From NCBI GenBank assembly GCA_037074615.1, contig CM073551.1:19901750-19965749 (forward strand): a stretch of 64,000 nt of DNA, read 5' to 3'. The number at the start of each line of letters is the position of its first letter. Position 1 is the stretch's first letter. The position numbers and the translations under genes were made by a program. This stretch comes from Leucaena leucocephala. Its lineage: Eukaryota > Streptophyta > Magnoliopsida > Fabales > Fabaceae. Positions 49,600-62,796 of this stretch are shown piece after piece. Under the pieces are notes generated by a model, which was not told the origin of the DNA, did not search any database, and was given only the letters and a program-made list of their open reading frames with translations.

Positions 49600-49995
49600 T
49601 TTAGTGCATGTTTATTTTATATATAAAAGAGTTTTAAAAGTATTCTTTATTTAAATTATAGTTTATATCAAAAATTAAATAAATAGCTATTAAATATTTA
49701 TAAAAATTTATAAAATAAATTATAGTTTAAGATAAACTTGTGAGAATAATTTTTATATGATAAAAATATTTTTAGATTATATAATAATTATTTTATTCCT
49801 ATTTTTTTTTATTATTTTGTCTTATATTATTTTTAATAATTTACTTATAAAAAATTATTCTAGTAATAACTATTTAAATATTTATTTTTTATAATTAATT
49901 TTTTTTAATTTTTTTTAAAAAAAAATATTATTTATAATTATTTTTAAATTATTTTTTTTATAAACTATTTTTTAGTAGGTAAACCAAACACCTTA
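49600..49995. mobile_element. Degraded relative of the Tourist-like MITE
   Basis: AGTGCATGTTTATTTTATAT at the left and GTAGGTAAACCAAACACC at the right resemble the GTTTGG / CCAAAC ends of the element at 6,756. Strongly decayed; limits approximate. Confidence 0.3.
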
Positions 49996-51715
49996 GGGTT
50001 ATTCGAAATACAAAGCACGACTATTATCATAGGTTAGCTTCACGACATGGTGGCATTTCAAAGGTAATATACTAATATGTCGAAATTATCTCGTCTCTCA
50101 CTTCTTGCCTTTTGCTCTCTTTCTTCACCCCCATGGATTTATCAAACAAAACATCAATCCCCCACAGGTCATAGCAAGGCATTCATGTTTTTTCCGGATT
50201 GGGTTTCTCCCCTTTTCCCTTTTCTCATTTTCTTTTCAAACTTTCATATCCACCGTTAGATTAAGAAAATGATGGCTCAGATTTACTATTTCATAAAATT
50301 GTTATTATAAACATAAACAAAGTGATCAAAGTTTAAGCTACAATACACACGCATGTGAACAAATATAGTTATCAGTGACTTTCTTTTCGTTGTCTATATC
50401 CAAGAAACATTATTTTCTGCTATAAAGATACTCCTAATGTTTGGAAAAAAAACTTGTGAGTAGTTTCAAAATTCTAGCATTATCTCCTTGGTTTTTTAAT
50501 TTTCCCTTGAGTAATAATAATAAAGGGGAATCCCACTCAATTTTCATATAAGAGAATTTATTTATTAAAATTTTATAAAATAATAAAATTATTAATAAAT
50601 CCAATGAGACCTTAGGTGAAAATATTTCAATTATAAAATGATTATTTTATCATCATTTATAAAAAAATAATAAATAAGATAGTATTCTATAATTGATAAG
50701 TTATATAGCAACGAAAGACAATTCTATTTTTTTTAATTCTATTTATTTCCATATTTCAAAAGTTAATGATGAGTTTTTGTTATATTAATTATTTTATGTT
50801 TAAAATTTCTCAAAAACCAACATGATTTTTATTTTTCGCTCAGTACATTTTGAATTTTGACATAGTTGTTGATCTCTTTGAGAAGACGGTGTTTCTTAAT
50901 ACTCAACTTTAACGTGAATATGTATGACATTAATAAGTCATAAATAATATGATCACTCATTTTAAACTCCATGTAATTAATGAGATTCACTCTATTTGAA
51001 TATAAAAAAAGGAAAAAAATTGAAGGCAGCTTAAAGTTTCCCATAAAATAAACATACCATTATATATTTACTTTATAATTTCTCAAATTGAAACATCACC
51101 ACCTGATCTCCAATCCTTTTTCTCAAAAACTTTCAAAGACACAAGAATGATGTTTTCTGAAAAAAGGGAGTAATTACTTTTTCTAAAAGTCTTACCGTTT
51201 AATGATTGTAATAAGCCAAAGAATGTAACCAAACAATGAACAAATTAAGATGGGAACTTCGTGCTAACAAAAATTAGTCAGTTGCTGGATCTTATAAAAT
51301 TTGTGAGTTCATATCCTAATATTAATATGAGAATATTATTAAAGGGAGATATATATAAGTATCTCTATAAATATTTTTAAAAATTTAAACTTAAAGATAT
51401 GCACTGATCATATGAATTATTATGACCCAACACATCTAAAGTTTTGTGTATTAAAAAATAAAATATGATTAAATATAACATGTGCTAAAATACCCTTTTG
51501 TTGTATAAGTATAGTCATTGGTAAAAAAATTGGTGCTTCCTAACTTCCCACACCTTCTAACAGAGAATGTAGATCTCAATTCCTTAGAAAGTGTTCAGAT
51601 TGGATACTCACAAGTTGTCAATTAACCATATTCCAATATCCTTCTAAAAAAATCTATACACATGTCAGTTGGAAGAATTTTTCTCCTTATTTGGAACAAT
51701 GTTGAAATAATATAG
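49996..51715. other. AT-rich intergenic DNA
   Basis: No gene or clear repeat seen. Confidence 0.5.
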
Positions 51716-52100
51716 GGTTCATTTGGTTTAGTTACTAAAAAAAAAATTATAGAAAAAAATAATTTAAAAGTTATTTTGAATCATAATTTATGGAGAAGAG
51801 CTTTTGGAAGAAAAGTTATTATGAAAAAAATAAGTGTTTGGATAGTTATTACTAAAATAACTTTTTATAGGTAAATTATCAGAAAATATATGAGATAAAA
51901 TGATAGAGAAAAAAAATAAGGATAAAGTGACTATTATACAACTCAAAAACTCTTTTGTCATCTATAAACTATTTTCACATGCTTATCTGAAACTATAATT
52001 TATTTCAAAAATTCTTATAAATATTTGATAACTGTTTGTTTAATTATTAATCTAAATTATAGTTTAGCTTAAAAATATTTTATAAACTATGGTTTAGCTT
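51716..52100. mobile_element. Relative of the Tourist-like MITE
   Basis: GGGTTCATTTGGTTTAGTTA at the left and the internal ATAAGTGTTTGGATAGTTAT are shared with the element at 6,756-7,306. The right end is unclear. Confidence 0.45.
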
Positions 52101-52389
52101 CAATAATGTTAATAATAATAATAATATTGTTAATTATTGTTGGTGGTGGTGTTTTGATTTAACCGTATTTTTTATTAATTTTTTGCTCAATGAAGTAAGC
52201 GATGCCATTAATATATTTTCATACATGTAGCATTTCGCGTGCTTGTACTAGTGTCTAAAAAATTGTGTCGGTTTTGCCACATCTCAACTAATTTTTGTTA
52301 ATATTCTTGATAGATTTATTTTTGTTAATTAAGAAATGAAATACACTAAACTCAGGACTTACCGTACACCATATATATGTGTGTATATA

Positions 52390-52880
52390 TATGGCATGTT
52401 TAATAAGAATTTGACAAATGATTTATGAAAAAATAAGAGTTTTTAGAAAAGAGTTTTTTGAGAAATTTTTTTAAAGAAAAGTTTATAAAAAAAAAAGTAA
52501 TTCTAAATAAATAAGTGTTTGGATAATTATTACTAAAAAAATTTATAATTAAAAAATTATTAGAAATTATATGATTTTATTAAAAATAGAAGAGGAGAAA
52601 TAAGAGAAGAGAGATAGTAGAAAAGAGAAAAGAGAGAGGAGAGAGAGTGGAGAAGAAAAAGATGAGGGAGGATGTAAAAAATAAAGGTAAAATAGTAATT
52701 GGGTAGTCCAAAAATTCTTTTAATATTCTAAAAATTAGTCTCAATAATTTATCTAAAATTTTAGTTTTAAACTATAATTTAATATAAAATAAAAAATATA
52801 ACTATTTATTTTAAAAAAAATTAAACTAAAATTTAAATTAAAAATCTTCTTAAAACTTTAATTTTATTACTTCCAAAAAC
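52390..52880. mobile_element. Relative of the Tourist-like MITE
   Basis: ATAAGTGTTTGGATAATTAT, a purine-rich GAGAGAGGAGAGAG middle (52,600-52,670) and the AATAGTAATTGGGTAGTCCA block follow the same order as in 6,756-7,306. Limits approximate. Confidence 0.5.
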
Positions 52881-55212
52881 ACACATGGGAAATAGCATAA
52901 AGCCAACAAATCGCAAGTTCCAAACTCTCGGCGTATTATATGACGTCAAGAACAAAACTCTTGCTCGTCGATTCACTTGTCCATGCAATTATTTTTAATT
53001 ATTATTATTATTATTATTAAAGTATTCAATTAGATGACAGGTTCGTTAACTATGCCATTATAAATTTCAAAGCCGTTGCAAACCAACGTCATTGGAATTA
53101 GACAAGTAATTAAATAATTATGAGTACATTTATAAAAATACATCATTCTTATTATTAAAATAAGGAAAACATAAAAAAATCCATATAAAGAAAAAATTCT
53201 GACAATCCTGACATTTGTTCTGCAATTCTTTTCAATAGTGTGGAAGAGTCGGTGCTGCTATGCATTATTTGTTCCCTTTATATCACAAGAATAGTTTTTT
53301 TGTTTGTCGATTATATTACGATTAATTATTTTCTAAACGCTTTCCATGAATTAAAAATAAAAAATTGATCAATATCGATAGCAGTACGTGATAATTGAGT
53401 TTTCATTCTCATATAATAATTTACATATATAATTAAATATTAAAAATATAATAATTTATGTATTCACTTCTATTCTTTTTATAACATAGTACTGCTACTT
53501 TTGGATGAAGAAAAAAAAACTTAATAAAGTTTTATATAACTAATAGATAGTTAAATTTTTTAAATTTTCTATATTGAATTAGATTGTGTACATAAAAAAG
53601 AGTTTTGTTAGGAAAAATAAAATTTATTTCGGTGATCTCTACCCTTCAAGAGAATTAGTCTATAAACAATCGATTAAGGGATACTATATAGTTTTTACAA
53701 AAAAAAAATTAAGGGAAAATAGGGGAAGAAATATTAAAAAGAAATTTTTTCTAAAATTACAAAAACTTTTATTATTTTTAAGAGTTTTTTCTTTTAGTAT
53801 TTATTTTTTAATTTTTTTACCATCCAAATATAAGTTAAAAATAATTTTTTTTTATCTCTTTTATAAAACACTATATGAAATATTTATTGCATCTTTTCTA
53901 TGTCGTGGTTATTTAATGTTTGTTTATTTTTTTTCCAAAGTTAAAATATATGAATCTAAATGAGAACAAAATTAAAAAATTATTTAATTTTTAGCTAAAA
54001 TTAATGAGTTTTAAATATTTTTTTTTATTTTAGTGATAATTTTAAAAGTCTGGTCCACACAGAAAAAGTGTCTTATATAATTTAATGATTTTAATTTTAA
54101 AAAATTACTATAAAATTCTTAAAAAAAAGAATATAATCTCTAAAACTTCTATGAGTATTATATAATAATAAATTATAATATAAAAAATAACAAACAGTTT
54201 ATGTTAATATTTTTTTATACTATTTATTAGTTTCTATTATCATATATTTAATTTTAAAATTTATAATTAATTTTTAATATAAATATATTATTTAAGAATT
54301 AAAATTGATATCTAAAAAAAATTAATAAAATATTATATAATTAGACTGATTTTATATTAGTTTATATGTACTTATTTATCACTTGTACTTTTTTGTCATA
54401 ATAATATATTGGGTGTGTCGGCAGATGAACAATATTGTCGTGCTTGCACGGTCAGAATATATATTTGCTATTTGTCGACACGTGAACCTTTGCTGCTCTT
54501 GTTCCCACACAACTTTGATTCCGTCTCTTCAACGTTCTTATGCCTTCAATAATTTTTCTTTTGGAAATTAAATACTACTTTGGCTTATTTCAAGGGCTTA
54601 CTTGCCTGCCTGGCTTTGAGAATTCCATGGTACGGCATTCATCAAAATAATACTCTAGCACAAAATTATTTTTATGTTAAAAGTTACAAAAATTGGTTTT
54701 TATCTAGAAATCAAACAAATATTTAAATACAAAAATTGTTGAAAAATCTTACATTATAAAATTTATTATTTAAAAATAACTAAATATTTAAACTTTCGAG
54801 CGATATAACTCTTATTCAGTTATACACACGTGATATATTTATAATTATGTATAAATATCTTAACATATTATTATTGTTATTGTTATTATTATTATGTGCA
54901 CCCATGCATCTTTTTTCTCTCATTTGGGGAAAATATGAAATACACGTTTTCTCTTAGTATTTGGGGAGAAAATACGTCGGCTATTATTATCTTTTTACCT
55001 CACTTTTCTTTCCCTCGTATTTTCCGTTTGGCATTTGCTTTTATAGTTTTCTATTTCCTTCTTCTTCTTCTTCTTTTTCTTCATCCCATCATAGGATTAG
55101 AAATTATCGCAAACAAAATTTAGAGAAGTGAACCTTTCTTAGCCATTAAGAGTTTATCCAAGGGATTCGAAACATTAATACACTTTCATGAAAAACCATA
55201 AAAAAATAATAC
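52881..55212. other. AT-rich intergenic DNA
   Basis: The 125-codon frame at 53,586-53,963 is Lys/Phe/Ile-rich, with the composition expected of chance frames in AT-rich DNA. No gene accepted. Confidence 0.5.
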
Positions 55213-55463
55213 TCCTCTGATTCTTAATATAAAATATAATTTAGGAGTTCATCTTAATTATAGATATGACACATGTTTCTTATATTTATCTATTATTTTT
55301 AAATTACATATATTGATATTTTTTCAATAATAGTTAAATAAAAAATGAGGGAGATAATTAAGAGGGATGGTTAGAGCGTTTTTTAAAAAAATATATTATA
55401 TTAACTAATTTTTTAATATAATTAAATTAGTTAAATAATTTATATATTAAGTACCGATGTGGA
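55213..55463. mobile_element. MITE of the Stowaway-like set, degraded
   Basis: Left CTCCTCTGATTCTTAATATA and right TATATTAAGTACCGATGTGGAG are inverted. Approximate limits. Confidence 0.45.
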
Positions 55464-56547
55464 GTATCAATTATTAAACTCAATTCAGGTTTAATCATGC
55501 CCATGTAGGATTCAAACCCTAATTTTTCATGACAATAGGTAAAACTTAAGAAAAATTAATACATTTGATATCCATGGATATAGATGAAAAGAATATATAA
55601 TAGCTTAACTTGATGCTCATTTCTCTTGAAAGTTTTCAATTTTTGTTAACCCATTCTTTAATTAAGATAAAAAGTCAATCTAATTACTGTAATGATTAGT
55701 GATAATTCAATAGATCTAAATGCAAGATGCATTATTCAAAAGATCATGGCCTATTATTAAGTTAACTGTTACCACATCTAAGATACTATATATCTCTGAA
55801 TTGAATCAAACATGTGATTGTAATATATTATATATACTTTCGATTAATCAAAAAATATTAATCAATATTATAATAATCAATAGTGAACACAAAATTTTAA
55901 AATTGGTTTGAATAAACCGCTAATAATATTTGTCAAGGCTTTCTAATCTAATAACACTACGTACCTTTTTAAATATTTTTTAAACGTAAAATTACGAGTT
56001 CAATTCTTTATAGGTATGATGAGTTATTTCTCGTGAAGAATGACAAAAACAAAATCGTTAATATTTAATTAAAAAGTATATGCATCATTAATTAATTAGT
56101 ATGCTCATTTCAATGTTATTGGACATTGTGGGAGATGGATCTTGCTATTGAAAATAATAATTATAATTATAATTAATAAGGAAAAAGATATTGGAGGACA
56201 AATATTATTGAGCCCCACTCAAAAAGCAACGTTGGAACCACTTGTTTATGTTTAATAGATATTTTAGTCATCACCATCGATCTCGTGCGACAGCGATATG
56301 TGATCACCCAAAGTGCATGTCTCATTCTCTAATATGAATCTTAGCTTACAGTTATATTAAAAAAATAAATTTTAATAAATAAATAATAATAATAATGTCC
56401 AGACCAATATGCATGTAATGATTTTCAATGATACTACGCACATTAATTATTTCCTTTTATAATCATACGTACTATCGTATCATTTTTCTTCTTCTGCCCT
56501 CCTTCTTATTCGCTCTTCTCTTTTCTTCTTTCAAACAATTTTATAAC

Positions 56548-56582
<35 letters not shown>

Positions 56583-56876
56583 TTTGTTTCAACTTTCAAG
56601 TGATTTATGTGTTTGATTAATTTAATTAGGTAGTATAAGAAAGCAATGGGTGATGTGACATACGAATCGCAGACTGCGAATTAATTATTGAAAATATGTT
56701 TATGCGTTTGTTGAAATTTGATAAAAAAAAAGTATGAAGAAAATAACGTTTTTTGTAAGCTCATCAAAAGTTAAGTGAAGTGGGACATTCAAAATAAGAC
56801 AATAGAACAATGACATGAGAATAACATTATTTTTTTCATAAGCCAAATCAAAAAGTTCTTATTAACATAATATTTT
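55464..56876. other. AT-rich intergenic DNA
   Basis: No gene. AT microsatellite at about 56,551-56,578. Confidence 0.5.
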
Positions 56877-57324
56877 GAAAAAATACTACTATTTAAAATT
56901 CAAAAGGACGAAAAGGGCCATGAATTTTTAAAAAGATAGATTGGGCAGGAGGCTCAATCTGCCATTTTTAAATTATTGTGCACAGTTATAAATATCATTA
57001 TGGGAGTTGTAAATATCATTAGTAGATTTGTAAATACCATTATAAAAATTCAAATACAACTAGCAGAGTTGTAAATACCATTAAAAAGTTATAAATACCT
57101 TTATAAGAGTTGCAAATACCATTGATAAAGTTGTAAAAAATACAATATCGTTGTTTATTTGCAACTCTGCCAATGGTATTTGCAACTCCCATAATAGTAT
57201 TTGTAACTATGCACAATAATTTCTAAATGACAGATTAGGCCTCCTGCCCAATTTATCTTTTTTCAAATTCATTGGCCCTTTTTGTCCTTTTGAATTTCAA
57301 ATGGTCTTTTTTTAGTATTTTTCC
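56877..57324. mobile_element. Mutator-type foldback MITE (448 bp)
   Basis: The 9-base repeat TAATATTTT flanks both sides (56,868-56,876 and 57,325-57,333). The ends GAAAAAATACT and AGTATTTTTC are inverted, and inverted arms extend about 180 bp inwards (TTCAAAAGGACGAAAAGGGCC against GGCCCTTTTTGTCCTTTTGAA; GGGCAGGAGGC against GCCTCCTGCCC). Inside, a unit like GTTGTAAATACCATTA is repeated several times in both arms. No coding frame. Confidence 0.85.
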
Positions 57325-58232
57325 TAATATTTTATGTGTTTGTATATTTTTAACTTTTTATTAAATAATTATTTTCTTCCTCCCTCTTGGAGATGCTTGA
57401 ATTACACTCTCCATTGCATTATAAATATATATATACAAGTCACTTTAATTAAAATGTGATCGAAATATCTTCAAAAATAATATTAATGCTTTGTTAATAT
57501 ATATATATATATCACTTTCATGTTAATATTATTTATTGAAAATATATCAATTTAACTATTTTAGTTTTTCTGGAAAAAGTTGACTATTTTCTTTTCTCCA
57601 AATAGATATTTGATATTTATTATATTATATAAAAAATAAGTGCAGTTAGATGGCAATAAAATAAATGTGTAGGTCATCTTTTATGATGTATATTTTTCCG
57701 ATATTGTATATTTTTTCATGTAAGGAAAAATAAAAATTATTTAAGAAATAGTGCAACCTATTTCTTAAATTTTATACATAGCTACATTGCTATTCATCAA
57801 CTTCGTATAATTTTCATAAATACATAAGCTATATATCTTGCATTTCTATATATTACATAAAACTTATAAAAATACACTATACATAAATTTTATATAACTT
57901 ATCTCATCTAGCTATTAGGTATTCTCTCCTTTTTTCTTTTATAAAACATCTTTTAGAATGCTTTAGTATTTTTTTTATTTATAATACATGTTACAAAACT
58001 TATGTGGTAAAACTTTATATATTTTTTAAAGATGTCTTTTGGAAAAAAGAGTACTTTTAATTAATTAAAAGAGAGTGAGTGAGTGAGTTGGGGAACATTT
58101 TGTGAAAATATGAATTAATATTAAATATATCAATTAATTTTTTAATTTGTATAAAATAAATAAATTTATGTTGTAAAAAGAAAAGTAATTTGGTTTGAAG
58201 TAGTAGTATAAATATATTAGTACTTATTTGTA
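57325..58232. other. AT-rich intergenic DNA
   Basis: No gene seen. Confidence 0.5.
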
Positions 58233-58660
58233 TTTGTGTGTATTTAGAAAACCCCTAAATTACGATTTTAAAAGGGCTTCTATCTCAAATCTTGATTTAA
58301 ATTTTTTTTAAAACAAACAGTCATATTTATCCAAAAGGACTTTTGGACCAAATTATAGTTTAAAACTAAGTTTTGAATAAGTTACTAAGACTAACTTCTA
58401 GAACAGTAAAATATCTTATGAATCATCTAATTACTGTTTTACCTTTATTTTTTCTTACACTTTCTCTCCTATCTCTTATCTCTTCTCTATTCTCCATCTT
58501 CTCTTATCTCTCTTATTTTTAATAAAATTATACTCTTTTTAGTAATTTACTAATTATAATTTTTTTTTATAAATAACTATCTAAACAGTATTTTTTTAAA
58601 ATTATTTTTTTTATATTTTTTTTCAATAATTCTTTTTTTAAAAATTTATCTAAATAGAAT
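58233..58660. mobile_element. Tourist-like MITE relative, reverse orientation
   Basis: TTAGAAAACCCCTAAATTAC at the left is the complement of the right end of 6,756-7,306. The pyrimidine-rich middle (58,455-58,520) matches the purine tract of that element on the other strand. Limits approximate. Confidence 0.55.
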
Positions 58661-61600
58661 TACCAAAACCTATTGCTAGGTTGCTTGACTATGTTGCCGT
58701 CCTTATAAACTTTTGGCAAAATTCCTGAAATGTTGAGTCAGAACTCAGAAAATAATGTGAATTTTGTCTTCATTTGCTTCTTGGGGTTTGAGGAGTAAAA
58801 AACACGAGCCTGAAAATACATAAATGTAATTAATAATTAATAATTAATAATTAATAATTCAATATAAAAATGAATTAGAAAAAAAAGTTGTATATGCTGG
58901 TTTGTCGGTGCTACATGCACGACAAATAGTTTTACTTTGCCTTTCCCCCAAGTACGGAACTGCGATGACTGATGAGTGTTCACGAATTTTCATGTTCATA
59001 TTATTAATGTGGAAAATGACGCTCAGGGACCTTATGAGAAAAAAATAAAAAATAAAAAACCACTTCACGACTAAAAAATGTGGTTAAGTTAAATCCAACC
59101 TTAAGATATCTTTTTTTAGTCCCATTCATTCTTATCATAAAATTTTAATTTAACATCATCCATTGTAAAATATTTTTTAGTAGAAACCAGTATTTCAAAA
59201 TAATTTTTTATATAATTTTGCTCATAGAACATTTTTCAGTAGTAATAAATATTTTAAACTCATGATACTGAATATTATTAAAAAAATATTTTAAAATAAT
59301 AAATGGATTTAAAGTATTTTTCTCTCTCAATAGCACAAAGCTTTATAAATTTAAGATAATGAGTGTTATTAAAAAAATATTTTAGATAATAAATATACTA
59401 AAAATTATTTAAAAATATTTAGTATTATTAAAAAAATATTTTAGTACATTTGAACGCATTAGTTCCATGCCAATACAAACACAACATGCTTTCTTGCTCT
59501 AAAAGGTGTAGAGTAAAGATAGGGGAGAGTATATCAATATTATCATAAAAATAATTTAAGAAAAACTTTCGTATAACTATAGTTATTATACAAGAATTTC
59601 TATAATAAAATTAGATTTTAATAAAAAATTAGCTGAAGATTATAACAAGAAAGTTGAAAGAAAATGTAGCAAGAGACCACAAAATCTGAAAAATAAAAGG
59701 ATAGGGGGTTTAAAACCAAAGGGTACAAGAAGAGAAGGCGGGGGGGGGGGGGGTTGGTTGGAAGTCTTTTTCAATTATTCATTAAATTTCACGGGGATAA
59801 AAAATAATTGCGAAACCCTACCCCTTGCCGAGGAATATATATACATTGAACGGGAACATTTTGGGTCCCTCGACCCAATTGAGACGGCGGTCAAAAAACT
59901 TATTTGGGATCAAGGTCCCTTCAATTTTTCTTTTTAAAAACAGAGTGGAGTATTTGTATAAAATATATTTTTTTTGCACAGGATTTGACGTCCGAAATTC
60001 TTTTTATAACATTGAGATTACTAAAAAAACCTATGCCTACTGATTTTACCATGCTAAAATACTGAAGAGGGAATGGATCATTGAATTAAAGTCTAACCTA
60101 ATTATAATTAAAATAATATAATTTAAATATAATATATAAAAATATTCTATATAGTTAGTAATATTTACAGTTAAAAAAATTAATATTTAAATAAAAACAT
60201 TACTTTAATAAGTAGATATTTAAATATAAATTACATATAATTTAATAAAACATAGTTTCTTTTATAATATTTTTTAATCACTTAGTTAGAGCTAATAAGA
60301 CGATAACTTTTTTGCATTTAAATGGGCAAGTATGACTTTATTTATTAGGATTTTTTTCTTAATTTTTTATTTTATAATTTAACTGGTTCATTATTAGGTC
60401 AAATATAAGTTAACAAAGTATATATTCTTTAACTTAAAATATATTATTTTAGATTTAATAAATAGAAAAAGATATAAAATTTAATATAATATATACGTCA
60501 AAAACTATTTTTAACTTAAAATGATATTTTTTAATTCAGTAATACGAAAAAATATAAAATACAACCTAATGGATCTATCTAAAATTACTTTTTACATAAA
60601 ATAGCATATTTTAAATTTAGTAAAAAAAATGTAGAATTTAACCAGATTAATTTGTCAAAACTTTTAAACAAGACGGATTTTAAGAAGAGGAGACTAGCCG
60701 AACATTGACCGCAGGTTTTCACCGACACGTTGATCACACGCCAACATTGATTGACCACGTAGCAGAGGCAGGTACCATTCAGGGTTGCCGTCAACTTCGT
60801 TATTTCCACCCCACTCACACTTCTCAACAAAAGTTGGAATAACACAAAATCTAAATTTAATATTGCTATAATGCTAAATTTACCCCAAAATCTTGCTTCT
60901 TGCATATGCTCCTGTCCTTACCCCTTTTTTTTTTTTCCCTTTCTTGTGATTAACCTTTCTTCGAATTTTTGAGCCACAGATTATGTTTGAGAAAATTCTA
61001 TAATAGAAATACCTAAATTTAGAATTTGGAATTATAATTACTTTTAAGATCAAAATTCGGTATTAAATTTAAAATATCTTATGTTCTTAATAATCATTCT
61101 AGGATTTGAGATAATTACAAAATTAGCTAAGTTTACTTATTAATATTTTAAATCTTATTAACCTTTCATAATATAATTATCTCATTTAAAAATTAAATTT
61201 GATATTTTTAAAAGATCTAATAGATCTTATATCACTAGGCTAACTCTATATTAGTTTATGATTTATTATATTTAATTAAGAGTAATTTTAAAAAGATGGA
61301 CTAAATCTAAAAACATCAATAATTAATTTTAGTAAAATTTCTTAATTTTTATTAATTTGTTAAATATTACTTATAAATAGTAATGAAGATACCAGCGTCC
61401 CCTAGTGAAAGAAGGTATGATTTTTTAAATATAAGATTTTAAATTTAAATTTATATATAAATATAAAAAATATCTTTTATAAGAGTTAATCTCACTCATA
61501 GGTCCCATCATGTCTTAAATTCGGGTTAGCTAGAGTCCAGTATTTTTGGATATTGGGTTTTTTTGCTAAGTAGACACGTCCTTATATTTAAGATAATCTT

Positions 61601-62015
61601 ATTTAATATATTGTTAATTATTAAATATTTGTATCTCTTTCTATAATAATTTAAATTTTAATTCTTCATAAAGACGAGCTATTTTCATAATTTTACTAGA
61701 CTTAACTCATGTGGTTGGTTAGTTACCCAATAATAAATAGGAGTGGGGTAGTTGATTTTCTTTTATATGTTTTGTTCTTTGAAGATGGGAGCGATGGATA
61801 GAGAAATTAGATGGGATGGATAACAGAAACTCAACAGTTATCCAACAAAAGCAAACTACCCATTTTGTAACGGATCATTGTTTGGCAAGTTTCTCCAAGA
61901 TAGATTTAGTCAATATAAATTATCATCGTCCCTTGTTTGAATAACACTCCTAGATTTGCATGTTAATATATATATAGACTATATGATAATTAACAACATC
62001 ACCATCATTCTTAAC
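58661..62015. other. AT-rich intergenic DNA
   Basis: No supported gene. A four-unit TTAATAATTAA repeat lies at about 58,828-58,858, 14 G at 59,740-59,753, and a more balanced patch at 60,680-60,815 holding a chance minus-strand frame. Confidence 0.45.
59740..59753 (+). repeat. Homopolymer run of 14 G
   Basis: G tract after AGAGAAGGC in AT-rich surroundings. Confidence 0.85.
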
Positions 62016-62788
62016 TAGGGGTATTCATAAAATCCATGACCCGGTATATCTATCTAAGCCAACGAAAAAAATATCCTACCCAGTCCGATAAATATAGGGT
62101 AGGGCTGGACATCGGGTTACAAAATATAGCCCATACTTTTTTCAGGCTGGGTACTGGGCAGGGAGGTTCCCCTGCCCTGCCCTGCCCATGAGCACCCATT
62201 TTTTTTTTTAATTTTCTCCATAAATGCTACACTTGGAAGGGAGAATATGATAATTACTGGTGACTAAAGGGTCATTTTAGAAATATAAATAGTTAAGTAC
62301 GTAAGTTGTATCTTTTAATATTTATAACTATATTAATTTTTTTAACTTTACTAATTATAATATGATTACATTATAAATTATAATTATTATTTTTTAGATA
62401 CTGCATCATTGTCAACATTTGAAAAATTGATGTAAAGTTATAATTATAAACTATTTAGACTTCAATATTTGTTTATATGCAATGAATTTTAAGACTTTAA
62501 TTATTATCTTTTTGTTACCTTATTTTTAGTGGATTATATATATTATTTAACTCTTGAAGACATATGAATATGATATTATTTTAGAAGTTTATAATTGCAG
62601 ATTTTTTTCACAACATGAGCATAGCATCACAACTTGGGCATGCCCAGCCCCCCATGCCCAGCACAAAATAATTAGGACTTTTATCGGGTAGGACCGGACA
62701 TCGGGTTACAAAATACAGCCCATATTTTTTTTAGGTAGGGCATCGGGCAGAGAGTTATCCTGCCTAACCCTACCTATGAACACCCCTA
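62016..62788. mobile_element. Non-autonomous hAT element (773 bp)
   Basis: The perfect 8-base target duplication TTCTTAAC lies at 62,008-62,015 and 62,789-62,796. Terminal inverted repeats TAGGGGTATTCATA and TAGGGGTGTTCATA match at 13 of 14 bases. The GC-rich subterminal block ACATCGGGTTACAAAATA occurs in direct orientation near both ends (about 62,109 and 62,698). The interior is AT-rich and non-coding, so it lacks its own transposase. Confidence 0.9.
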
Positions 62789-62796
62789 TTCTTAAC

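Noticed and set aside
53586..53963. 125-codon open frame
   Set aside because: Extremely AT-rich, with Lys/Phe/Ile composition, no motif and no conserved context; expected by chance in such DNA.
60585..60905. 106-codon minus-strand open frame
   Set aside because: No recognisable motif. The coding-like look comes from a short GC-balanced patch, and there is no splice or promoter support.
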